NCBI GenBank assembly: GCA_030760725.1 | Contig: JASWHV010000003.1 | Coordinates: 117,770,153 to 117,834,152, forward strand | Length of the DNA stretch: 64,000 nucleotides | Source of the DNA: Neostapfia colusana | Lineage: Eukaryota; Streptophyta; Magnoliopsida; Poales; Poaceae | Reading direction: 5' to 3' | In this document: piece by piece, positions 1-9,687 of the stretch | Layout of the letters: every line of letters begins with the position of its first letter | Position numbering within the stretch: position 1 is the stretch's first letter | The notes under the pieces: model-generated | Seen by the model: the letters and a program-made list of their open reading frames with translations, nothing else | What the model was told of the DNA's origin: nothing | Databases searched by the model: none | Position numbers and translations under genes: made by a program

Positions 1-1990
1 TGGCAAAATGTGAGGATTTTTGGATGAACCAAACTCCCTCTAAAATTCTTTTGCTGAAAAGCTTTAAAGAATTTTCCAGAATTTAATAACGGTTTTCATA
101 CAAATGAGGTTGCTTATTTGGATAGTGTTTTTCACTCTGAATCCAACCCAACTTAATTACTAAATTTGGAGCTTCTAGCAAAAGTTATGAGGTTCGAAAG
201 TTTGAACTGAATTTGGGGATTCAAATAAACCGGGAAATGTTTAAACTCTGACCGTGGGTCCCGGGCACACGTGTCAACCGCTGAAACCAAGCCACACGGG
301 CCACAGAATCTTTCCCGCGTTGCCACAGCCTGATCCGATGCCACAGAAGATCTCATTTCCCCGCAACATAGACTGACATGTGGGCCAGCCCCCATCTTCT
401 TCTACCTCCAGCAACCTGCGCTCCCGCGCCGCCGAGCTCGCCGGAGCTCTCGCTGGGAGGGGGTTCCGGTGCCCGAAACTTCCCAATACTCGCCGCCTCT
501 ACATTATTTCATGCGAGGAACACGTTGCTATCCTTGTCGCCGACCGGCAATCACTGGAAATAGCTTTGTAACGGCGACAGCCTCTGTGGCAACTCTGGCG
601 ACGTCGCGAAGACGCTGTAATGCTCCAACCTTGCTTCGGTTAGCTCCTACAGCATAGCCACAACCTAGGGATCAATGTCCAAGGCTATGATCTCATGAGA
701 AACGTCGGCAACTAGGAGCTCACCCGACCTAGGTTGATTTTGGTAAAAATTCGAAAAACTTGAAGAACCGAAGGTTTCCTCGACGGTCCTTCCTAGTTCT
801 TGATCCCACGTGCTCACACGAATATCTACAACTGGGTTTCTAGGTCTGGTGATGACTGGTGTACCGTGTCGCCCTACTTTCCCGATTTCCTACTCGCGGT
901 TCATATCGCATGTCAGCGGGAAAAACCAAATTCCGGCGAGCACAGTTTGTGACAAGCTTCCAGTGTTGCCGTGAAGCAAGAAGAGGTATAGGCGAACCCT
1001 TTTGCTTTTGCAAATCGGTGGGAGAAGTACTGTGGCGAGCAGGCGACGTGATCTTGTGGCCGGCGGCTCACGGTGGCGTCGATTGACAATCCGAGCTCGG
1101 TGCCAAGTTCTAGTGGAAGAAATGCCGGGCTCTTGTGCCAGACACCTCGAGAGGGACAGGGTGACGCCGTGGGGAGGCTCAGTCCGGAGGTGAACCGATT
1201 GTGCGCATGATGTCGGTGGAAGAAACGCTCGGGAAGGAAGTAGTCGAGCGAAAGAGCGTGCTGCAGTTGCGAGGAACGTGTTACCGGGGCTGTGGCCAGG
1301 CAGGGATATTTGTGCCAATCGCAACCGAGTCGGTTCGATCGTGAGAGCAGCCAGGAATCGTTGAGTGCAAGCGCTGTCGCCACTGCACAGCTGCTGTCAA
1401 CAGCTCGGGAGAGGGAAAACAGAGCCTGTGGCTCCTCTCACAGACAGCTGGGCCCCCAGTGAACAGCCAGAGAAGACTTAGGGAGCAAGTCTATTTGGCT
1501 CAATGGCAAGTGGGGTCCACCCCTGCTCCTCCAAAAGATCATCCAAATTTGTCCGGTGCAAATTTCAACCATGAGGAACTAAAATTCAAAAGCCATTTGG
1601 CAAATTGATAAGTTTTACCTCAGTTTCAAATTTGAATCCAAATTTTAAGGAAATTCATAAGCCCCTTTGATATTCATATCAAAGCAACTCCAAACTTTCT
1701 CAAAATTTACATTCTCACTAGTTAAAACCTAAAGAATTTGAATATGCCCTCTGATCTTTGAGTTGTTCACTGCAAATACGAATTCTTAAACAACAGTTTG
1801 AATTTCCTTTTCGGAAAGGGCCTCCTTTTCCATGAAGTGAACCATTTAGTTCAAACTGAATTTAAAGTCCCCTTGCACCTGACAACAATTACATGTTTAA
1901 ACAAAAGTTTTTGCAAGTCCCATTTCTTGAATTTAACTCAACTTTATTCACCACTAAAGTTTTCCATTTTCAGGTTTTGGGACTTTTACA
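1..1990 (-). mobile_element. Partial LTR of a minus-strand gypsy element (E7), cut by the window edge
   Basis: On the minus strand this begins TGTAAAAGTCCC at 1990, the same start as the other LTRs here (12287, 36873). Bases 1-720 resemble 10313-11050 inside the E2 LTR, and the distance to the LTR start is nearly equal (1990 versus about 1977 bp), so this is the first half of a related LTR. Positions 240-1500 form the GC-rich leader typical of these LTRs. The right flank (ACCCT at 1991) is not a polypurine tract, so this is either a 5' LTR or a solo LTR. The other half and any matching target duplication lie left of the window. Short ORFs here are not convincing genes. Confidence 0.8.
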
Positions 1991-2301
1991 ACCCTGAGCC
2001 ACCAGCAGAGGTAGCGGAGGAGGACGACCCACAGGAGGTTGAGTTCTACTCCGAGTAGTGAGTTACTGTTGCCAAGTAGGGCAGCGAGGGTGGTGTGTAG
2101 AAACTTTTGTAATCTGTGACATGTCGTGTACGCAGTAGTATGTATATAGGTAGTGACGACATGAGCACGACTTCTCGGGGACCCGAGAATAATGTATCTT
2201 GTATAAATTTTATGCTTTATCAATATATGTGAATGTTGTGCAAGTTTATTCATGTGTCACTGCAATACGTACTGTTTTATATGGAATTTTAAGAATGACA
2301 T
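1991..2301 (+). other. Remnant 5' leader of E1, without primer-binding site
   Basis: Bases 2100-2330 resemble the pre-gag leader of E3 (27240-27485), sharing a GTTGTATAAAT-like stretch and ACATGTGCTGATCGTT. Bases 1991-2058 instead read as a short acidic open stretch (PEPPAEVAEEDDPQEVEFYSE with stop at 2056-2058) that resembles the acidic exon B found near the 3' end of other LTRs here. No TGGTATC primer site is visible. The leader is about 0.3 kb, against 1.5-2 kb in the other elements, so about 1.5 kb including the LTR end and primer site appears to be missing. Confidence 0.5.
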
Positions 2302-3840
2302 GTGCTGATCGTTGCTGTATTGAATTTCAGAACGACTCGCACTCGTGCCAACCCAGACGTTGGGGGTTCCAGTCAGGGTGGAGAGACCTCCCAACAGCCT
2401 CCCGAGGATTCCTCGGGACAGCAACAGCAACAGCAACAACCACCACCGCCACCGCCAAGGGTTACATTGGCCGACATCGTTGCAGCGATGGCGGGTTCTC
2501 ATCAGTAGCATACGGAGTTGCTGCAGACCCTTATTGCCAATACGTCTCGGCCAGAGAGACATCAAGATCGTGAGGAGCACCAACAAAGCTCCTACTACGA
2601 CTTTCTGGCTACTCATCCCCCGGTATTCTCAAGGGTGGATGAACCCATCGATGCGGACAACTAGATCCGCACAATGGAGATGAAATTTGGGCTGCTCCAA
2701 GTGAGTGAGCAGCGCAAGACTCAGTTCGCGGTCCAACAGCTTCAAGGATCCACGAGCGCTTGGTGGGTGAACTACTGTGCCTCGCAACCCATCGAGCGAG
2801 TTATGACTTGGGCAGAATTCCGGACGGCCTTCAGGGCCTATCATATACTGCCGGGTATTATGAAGAGGAAGACGCAGGAGTTCCTATGCCTGCAGCAAGG
2901 AAGCAGGAACGCGCTGGAATACTCCAAGGAATTCAATGATCTTGCACTCTACGCTTCCTATCACGCCGATACCGACGAGAAGCGGCGGGATCATTTTTAC
3001 CAGGGGCTTAACCCGCTCCTGAAGGACAAGCTGGCGATGTTCAATCACGTCAGCCTCAATGATATTATTGATCCTGCGATTGTTCAGGAGGACTCCAGCA
3101 AGGAGTTAGCAGCGGCGGAAAAGAAGCGAAGCGCGCCGCAAAGCAGTGGAGAAGGAGGTGGTCCTTCTGAAAAATACCGAATGGTGTATCGCTCACCATC
3201 GGGTCAACGCTGGCAGCCACCACAGAGGCTGATGCCATTCCGCAGTCGGCCATATTCTCCACCGGCGTTCAGGCCAGCACTGCCAGCACCACCTCCGCAG
3301 CAACAACAGCAGCAGCGGGCGATGTTGCGTGCGTATGCACCTCAGCAGCCCATGCCGGGCTTTCGTCCCCCAAGCACCGGCCAGTCAGCAGCCACATGCT
3401 ACAAATGTGGTCGCCCAGGGCACTTCACCAACAACTGTCCTGAGAGGCAAGGCGCCGAAGTTGCACCACAGTTTCCAGGGAGGAATCAACCCCGGAACCC
3501 CACTAATGCACAACGGGCAAATCCTAAGCCCGGCACCGTCCACCAACTCGCCATAGAGGACGTGCCGGAAGGAGAGCCAATCCTTGCGGGTATGTTCCAA
3601 CTCCACCAATATACCGCCATAGTGTTATTTGATTCAAGCGCCACGCATAATTTTATTAGCCAAGCTTTTATTGCTAAACACAGCTTCCAAATACTACCCA
3701 CCGAAAGTCCATATTTGATTTGTTCACCGGGTGAGAAGATTTCAGCAAGCATGATGATTTCCAAAGTTCCATTATGCTTAGCGGGTAGAGTATACCCCAC
3801 GTCCCTCATAGCTTTAGAGGGACAAAAGGTTCATCTTAGG
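2302..3840 (+). pseudogene. E1 gag and aspartic protease, broken
   Basis: Gag would form the virus-like particle and protease would cleave the polyprotein. One frame runs through the region with stops at 2506-2508 and near 2662 (a Trp position). The usual ATG is lost: bases after 2330 read R-T-R-A directly, without the M-V of sister elements. The N-terminus has a poly-Gln then poly-Pro tract (about 2420-2460). The CCHC knuckle CYKCGRPGHFTNNC (about 3395-3440) is intact. The protease motif is LFDSSATHNF (about 3625-3655), so the Gly of the D-S-G site has become Ser. A frameshift near 3835 separates this from RT. Confidence 0.85.
2305..2330 (+). promoter_or_regulatory. Putative branch point and 3' splice site before E1 gag
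   Basis: CTGAT at 2305-2309 is followed 21 nt later by TTTCAG ending at 2330, immediately before the gag frame. The same arrangement precedes gag in all five elements. No matching donor was identified. Confidence 0.35.
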
Positions 3841-5340
3841 GATGTCATGGTTAAACCGCCACGGCGCTGTTTTAGACACCGTCCTCCGAGTCGTGCATCT
3901 ACACCCAGAAATGCACGAGTCACATTCATTATTTCTGGACAGTCCAGAAATAAAACTTCCAAGTGCATATCACTCCACAACCATCCGATTGGAAGACATT
4001 CCAGTAGTCCGTGAGTTCCCTGACGTGTTCCCGGATGATTTACCAGGGATGCCGCCCGACCGAGAGGTGGAGTTCAAGATTGAACTTGCACTGGGAACTA
4101 TGCCAATATCCCGAAGGCCGTACAAGATGGCGCCCAAGGAATTGGCCGAACTGAAGACACAGTTGACGGACCTGCTGGAGAAAGGTTTCATTTGGCCAAG
4201 CTCCTCGCCATGGGGCTTTTCGGCATTATTTGTAAAGAAGAAGGATGAGACGTTGCGGCTTCGCGAGGACTATCGTCCACTAAACGCCGTAACCATCAAG
4301 AACAAGTACCCGTTGCCACGGATCTACATGTTGTTTGATCAGTTGGTCGAAGCAAAGATCTTTTTCAAGATGGAGTTAAGATCCAGGTACCATCAGATTA
4401 AGATACGGGCTGAGGATATTCCAAAGACAGCTTTGTCGACGAGGTACGGACTTTATGAGTACCTGGTCATGTCTTTCGGCCTCACCAACGCTCCAGCTCA
4501 TTTCATGTACTTGATGAACTCGGTATTCATGCCGGAGCTGGACAAGTTTGTCGTGGTCTTCATCGACGACATATTGGTATATTCAAAGTCGGAAAAAGAA
4601 CACGCGAAGCATCTGCGTATAATCTTGCAACGGCTGCGGGATCACAAGCTATACGCGAAATTCAGCAAGTGTGAGTTCTGGATATCGTAAGTGCCTTTTC
4701 TTGGGCATATTATCTCAGAGAAAGGCATCGCTGTAGACCCGAGTAGGATCACACAAGTGCTGAATTGGAAGTCCCCGAGGACTGTTCACGAGGTACGGAG
4801 TTTCCTTGGACTTGCGGGATATTATCGGAGGTTCATTCCGAACTTCTCGAAGATTGCCAAGACTATGAAAGCTGCTGAAGAAGGCTACCAAATATGTTTG
4901 GAGTCCAGCATGTGAAGCAGCGTTCAAGGCATTAGTGAAGCACCTAACATCAGCACCAGTTTTGGCGCAGCCAGACACAACAAAACCGTTCGATGTGTAC
5001 TGCGATGCATCCGGTATTGCGCTCGGATGTGCGCTTATACAAGACCGAAGGGTGGTCGCGTACGGATCACGGCAGCTTAGAAACCATGAGCTGAATCATC
5101 CAACTCATGACTTAGAGCTCGCTGCCGTGGTACTCGCACTCAAAATGTTGAGGCACTACCTACTCAGTAACCTCGTGCATTTATATACCGACCACAAAAG
5201 TCTCAAGTACATATTCACTCAGAAAGAGCTGAACATGAGGCAGCGAAAATGGTTAGAGTTGATAAAGGATGATGAAATAGAGATCCATTATCATCCTGGC
5301 AAAGCAAACATAGTGGCGGATGTGCTGAGTCGCAAGTCAC
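3841..5340 (+). pseudogene. E1 reverse transcriptase and RNase H, broken
   Basis: RT motifs appear in order: EFPDVFPDDLPGMPP, the KKKDETLR block, YRPLNAVTIKNKYPLPRI and the catalytic FIDDILVYS (about 4560-4585), which keeps both Asp. A Gln codon has become TAA at 4688-4690, before PFLGHII. A frameshift near 4868 shifts the frame just before RNase H. RNase H motifs FDVYCDASG (about 4990), ELAAVVLAL and YTDHKSLKYIF are intact, ending at HYHPGKANIVADVLSRKSH. The function would be reverse transcription and RNA-strand removal, but two breaks prevent expression. Confidence 0.88.
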
Positions 5341-6878
5341 ACGTCAACAATCTGACCAGCACACCGTTGGAAGAGAGCGAGCCACCACTGCATGTGATTC
5401 CATATGGAGCTCTCTACAACTTAGCTTTGATCCCCACCATCCGTGAAGAGATAGCGGCAGCTCAGAAACATGACAAGGGCATGTCGCATTTGCGGAGACG
5501 TGTAGACTGTGGGGAGCTGAAATGTTTCCGGAAAGATGGAGACGGTGTCCTATGGTTCAAGGACCGGATCGTCGTACCCCGTAACCCGGAGTTATGGAAG
5601 AAAATCTTTGATGAGGCTCACTTGTCAAAGTTTTCTATTCACCCCGGCAGCAACAAGATGTATCAAGAACTCAGAAGCAAGTTTTGATGGACACGGATGA
5701 AGCGGGAGATCGCAAAGTACGTGTCCAAGTGTGATACATTTCGAAGGGTGAAAGCAGACCACATGAGAAAACCGGGACTGCTACAACCACTGGGCGTTCC
5801 TGCCTGGAAGTGGGAAGATATGAGCATGGACTTTATCGTCGGTTTGCCCACCACATTTCAGAAGCATGATTCTGTGTGGGTGATCGTCGACCGGCTCACC
5901 AAAGTTGCCCATTTCATCCCGGTCAACACAAACTACAACGCCAAGAAGTATGCTGAGTTGTACATCTCACGGATCCTATGCTTGTATGGCGTACCCCGCA
6001 CCATTATATCGGATCGGGGCACTTTATTTGTGTCCCATTTTTTGAACGCAGCTACTGCTGTATTGGGGACGAAGCTGATCCGTAGTTCAGCGTACCATCC
6101 GCAGACGGATGGGCAAACTGAGCGGGTAAATCAGATTCTAGAGAACATGCTACGAGCTTGTGCTATCCACCACGGTAAGAATTGGGATGATCACTTACCA
6201 TTGGCAGAGTTCTCGTACAACAATGGGTACCAAGCCAGCATCAAGATGGCGCCCTACGAGACGCTATACAGGAGAAAATGCCGCACACCACTGAATTGGT
6301 GTGAGTCTGCCAAAAGGGTCACCTTCGGAATTGATTTTGTCAACAACGGGGAGGAAAAGGTTCGACTAATTCAAGTGAACCTAAAAGCCGCCCAGTCGCG
6401 ACAAAAACAGTATGCGGACCAGAAAAGACGCCCATTACAATTCAAAGTCGGGGATCACGTATATCTACGTGTGTCTCCAATGAAGGGCGTGAACAGATTC
6501 AGGGTAAAAGGAAAGTTGGCACCCCGATTCATCGGTCCATTCCAGATTATGAAAAGATGTGGATTGGTAGCATACCGGCTGGAATTACCAGAAGCACTCT
6601 CCGGTGTGCACGACGTCTTTCACATTTCTCAGCTGAGGAAATGTCTTAAGCTATCAACTACCACTCAGCTGGGGGATATTGAAGAACTGAAACCGGATCT
6701 CACGTATCGGGAGGAACCGGTTCAGATCATTGATGAAAAGGCCCGAACCACACGCAACCGTACGTTGTGGTTCTACAAAGTTCTATGTAGTAATCACTCC
6801 ATAGATGAAGCGACATTGGAGAGCAAAGGATTTCTTCGCGCTAACTACCCCGACTTTTTCACGTCGCATATACGGTAA
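5341..6878 (+). pseudogene. E1 integrase with chromodomain-like C-terminus, broken
   Basis: The HHCC zinc region spans about 5610-5765. Its second Cys is Phe (CDTF where the sisters have CDTC). A Trp codon is TGA at 5685-5687, inside this region. The DDE core keeps MDFIVGLP (Asp), ISDRGTLF (Asp) and TDGQTERVNQ..LE (Glu). The GPF module KLAPRFIGPF lies near 6525. The tail WFYKVLCSNHSIDEATLESKG resembles a plant chromovirus chromodomain, with Trp of the ATWE motif changed to Leu. It ends SHIR-stop at 6878, about 70 bp before the 3' LTR. Confidence 0.88.
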
Positions 6879-6912
6879 TTTTCCACCGTCCTCTCTCTTA
6901 TTTTCACCTTAT

Positions 6913-6946
6913 AATCTCGGGACGAGATTCTTTTTAGGGGGAGGAA
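6913..6946 (+). promoter_or_regulatory. E1 polypurine tract with upstream stem-loop
   Basis: AGGGGGAGGAA (6936-6946) abuts the 3' LTR and would prime plus-strand DNA. Just upstream, AATCTCG-GGA-CGAGATT (6913-6929) is a perfect 7-bp inverted repeat. The same arrangement occurs in all five elements. Confidence 0.85.
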
Positions 6947-8225
6947 TGTAAGGGCCTAAGTTTTTGCACACATACAAAGTGTTCATCACCCCACACACAC
7001 CTCATTTGAGAAAACTTTATGAACACCTTTGAAGAGCATGTAAACACCATCAACATGGTCATTAGAGTACAAACTCACAAAATGCAAAAGTGGCGTTTCC
7101 CACACGCATCTTATAGGGGCTGATCATATGAAAAACTCATATACCTTGCTAGGAATGCTCATGCCAAATTTCACCCAAATCCAAAACCTTTTTGAGATAT
7201 TTTTGGGTATAACTAGAAAGAGGCTAGTTTGAACTCAAATTCAAACTCCTTTTAGCCCATGAATTCAAAAGTGGGATCCGTATTCATACTCAGCACATTT
7301 TTGTGAGCTCACACACCAATTTTCACTCCATTTGGAGTTGATCTTGATATGAGCTAATTTTAGCAAATTCAAACTCAATTTGAATTTCAAACTGCAAATG
7401 TGCTGAAAATATATTCAAACACTCCATAATTTGAATTCTATCCAATTCAAATGGCCAGTTGGTAGATAATTCGAATGTTAAAGGGTATTTGGGTCTCTAC
7501 TGTTTAGAGCAGTGGGGAAAATTGAATTTCAGAGGTTAAAAGGGGAGTGGGTCCCACATGTCAGCCTCACTAGCAATTTTAACCGACTCAAGAGCTGAGC
7601 TCGGGTTCTTGCGCTCGACTGAGCAGCCGCCACGGCAAGAAATGGCGAGGACAGAATCTGGTTACCGACCTGGCCACTGAACCGCCTCTCTGCCCCCCTT
7701 ATCTGCGAGCCCGAGCCCCCCTTATCAAACACCTCCTTCATCTGCTCCCTCACGCAAGAAAACAACCATAGCAGCCGCTACTACTCCGATCCTCGGCCAC
7801 CCTCGAAGCTTGCGTTTGAGCCTCGGCTGAGCAGAAAAATGGCACCACAGGACTCCCCACAACCTCCTCAAACCATCACCGAGTGAGCTCGTGCTCCCTA
7901 CACTGAGAAACACTCTCTCCCGTGGCGGCCGATACAAAGCCAAGAGGAGGTGCTCTCGTGGGCAGCCTCACCCCGGGCTTGTCACGGCCAAGCGAAGCCT
8001 CTTCTGGATGCGCACAACATCCACGCAGCTCACCTCCAAAGCTCTGGTCCGACCGCGGATCATCGACTGCGAATTTTGAGATCCTCTTCCGATCGGTGTT
8101 AACCACACTTCGGGTAAGGAACTTTAAAATTCCCATTTTGTTCTCGTTTAGATTCCACGAAACTTCACACACAAGAACTAAACTCAGTGGTGCATAAGTT
8201 AGCTTCACGAAACCTAGCATGAAAA
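6947..8225 (+). mobile_element. E1 3' LTR, first part
   Basis: It starts TGTAAGGGCC directly after the polypurine tract. An AT-rich start gives way to a GC-rich segment (about 7550-8060). It ends at CATGAAAA, where E2 is inserted. GAAAA (8221-8225) is repeated at 22791-22795, and the LTR resumes with CCCCTGTGCAC at 22796. Small ORFs on either strand show no family signature. Confidence 0.85.
8221..8225. repeat. E2 target-site duplication, left copy (GAAAA)
   Basis: GAAAA directly precedes the E2 end (TGTGGCGG at 8226) and matches 22791-22795 after the other end. Confidence 0.9.
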
Positions 8226-8482
8226 TGTGGCGGACCGGAATCCGCTCATCCAGGATCGCAGAGGGTGGTGTCGCGCGATGCGACACCCGACAGCACACGT
8301 CATAAGGACATAATATGTTACATGGGAAAAACAACTGAAACTGTACAAACAGGTACAAACTTCAGTTACAACTATAGTTTATATTACACAGCGGAAGTCT
8401 ACACTATACAACTCACGCCCGCCTATCTAGCAAAAGTGGTTGTCCAGCCCTAGGACAACCCACACTAGCTGCACTCCTCAGC

Positions 8483-8580
8483 TCAGCGCGGCGTGTACGG
8501 CTCCCACTCAGCCGTGGTCCCCGACGGAGTGTAACCCTCGCCGGTGGACTCGTACTCCGAGTCCGTGGGTGGCTCCTCAC
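8483..8580 (-). other. Acidic exon B of the LTR-borne split ORF, E2 3' LTR
   Basis: It follows TTTTTCAG and reads, after two bases completing a split codon, EEPPTDSEYESTGEGY... and ends EWEPYTPR-stop (TGA at 8485-8483). Its length of 98 nt is 2 modulo 3, like its counterparts (86 and 89 nt). It joins in frame with exon A at 9606-9687 through a GC-AG intron of about 1 kb. CAG|GTGAGG at its start also resembles a splice donor, so its role is not certain. Confidence 0.4.
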
Positions 8581-9387
8581 CTGAAAAACACTTAAGCAGC
8601 AACCGAGAGAACGAAGGCTCAGCAAGGCTTAACCGACTCACCTAAGCATGAAACTCTACATGAGGGGTACAATGGACATAGGATAGTAACATTTCAGCAA
8701 AAGGACACGCCTACAAGTTCATCCTTAGTTCATCTTTTAGCAACAAGTTAACAGTTCATGAAGTCCGAAATTTAGTAAGCAGTATTTGGTGGCACACATG
8801 TAGCAATACAGTTATATCAACCAGCAATATTGAATCAACATGTTTCATCCATTAATCTACGTCACGACTCAGTGACCAAGTGGTACTCTTCACCACGAGG
8901 GACGGGGAATCGACTCGATATACACCTGCAGGGAAACCCAAAGAGCACGTCACGTACGCCCACCCGTGGAGCTGCACAGCCCGCTCACTCGATGTCGTAC
9001 GGGACAACCTTTCACCCAACAGCCCAAACGTCGAACCGGTCGCACCGAAACGAGCAGGAGGTTCTCCACACGGAGCATCTCTCTATGCCCGTTGGCAGAT
9101 TTCCACCTTGCTGCCCTCAGCCTACACCTATAAATCGGTGCGTTATGCCTCGATGCCCGGAGGTTTAGGCTACATCGGTTTATCGGGGCCCATATATCCG
9201 ATATGCCTTTGTTACGTTCAAACTTGATCAGCGTGGGCCGCACACGGCTCGGTCCTCAATCGACACGGACAGGGCTGCGCACACAAGACTCCCTCTTGCT
9301 GCGCCCTAGCCCCTGCCTAGTCTCATTTTCATTACTAAAATGATCTCACATCACTCAACCGAACCCGTGTGTCCCAAGCCTATCTCG

Positions 9388-9408
9388 CGAGTAGATTCCA
9401 ACTACTCG
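9388..9408 (-). promoter_or_regulatory. Conserved LTR stem-loop, E2 3' LTR
   Basis: The element strand reads CGAGTAG-TTGGAAT-CTACTCG, a perfect 7-bp stem. It lies between exon A and exon B of the LTR. Copies occur in eight LTRs in this window. Confidence 0.6.
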
Positions 9409-9605
9409 ACTTGTACCGAAGTCCTATGACTCATTAAGCATAGCCGGTCTACTCGAGGTCTTAGACACTACCCTCACTCTTTTAGGAACCTTTGGTTATG
9501 CAAGTGGGGTTCCATCCATCCTATACCTAATGCACCATCATACTTCACATGACACATGGAAACAAATTAAAACTTATAAAAGGGTTAATGCAAACTGGGG
9601 CTTGC

Positions 9606-9687
9606 CTTGTTGCTGCTGGTCAGGGGTTAAGTCTTCGTCCGGAAGAAGGAAGTCCAGCACTTCCGGAGTCTCTTCTTCAACGGTTAC
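9606..9687 (-). other. Acidic exon A of the LTR-borne split ORF, E2 3' LTR
   Basis: It reads VTVEEETPEVLDFLLPDEDL then TPDQQQQ, leaving one base (phase 1) before the donor-like AAG|GCAAGC. A Gly codon is completed by GT from exon B. The acceptor that is clear in E5 (TATAG) is degenerate here, so the left limit is approximate. No start codon is seen nearby; upstream exons would be needed. Confidence 0.4.

Noticed and set aside
890..1383. ORFs of 144 and 156 codons on the minus strand
   Set aside because: They lie in the GC-rich part of the E7 LTR, overlap each other in different frames and have no recognisable domain. Composition explains them.
7876..8358. ORF of 160 codons on the minus strand
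   Set aside because: It spans the junction between the E1 LTR and the inserted E2, so it is accidental.
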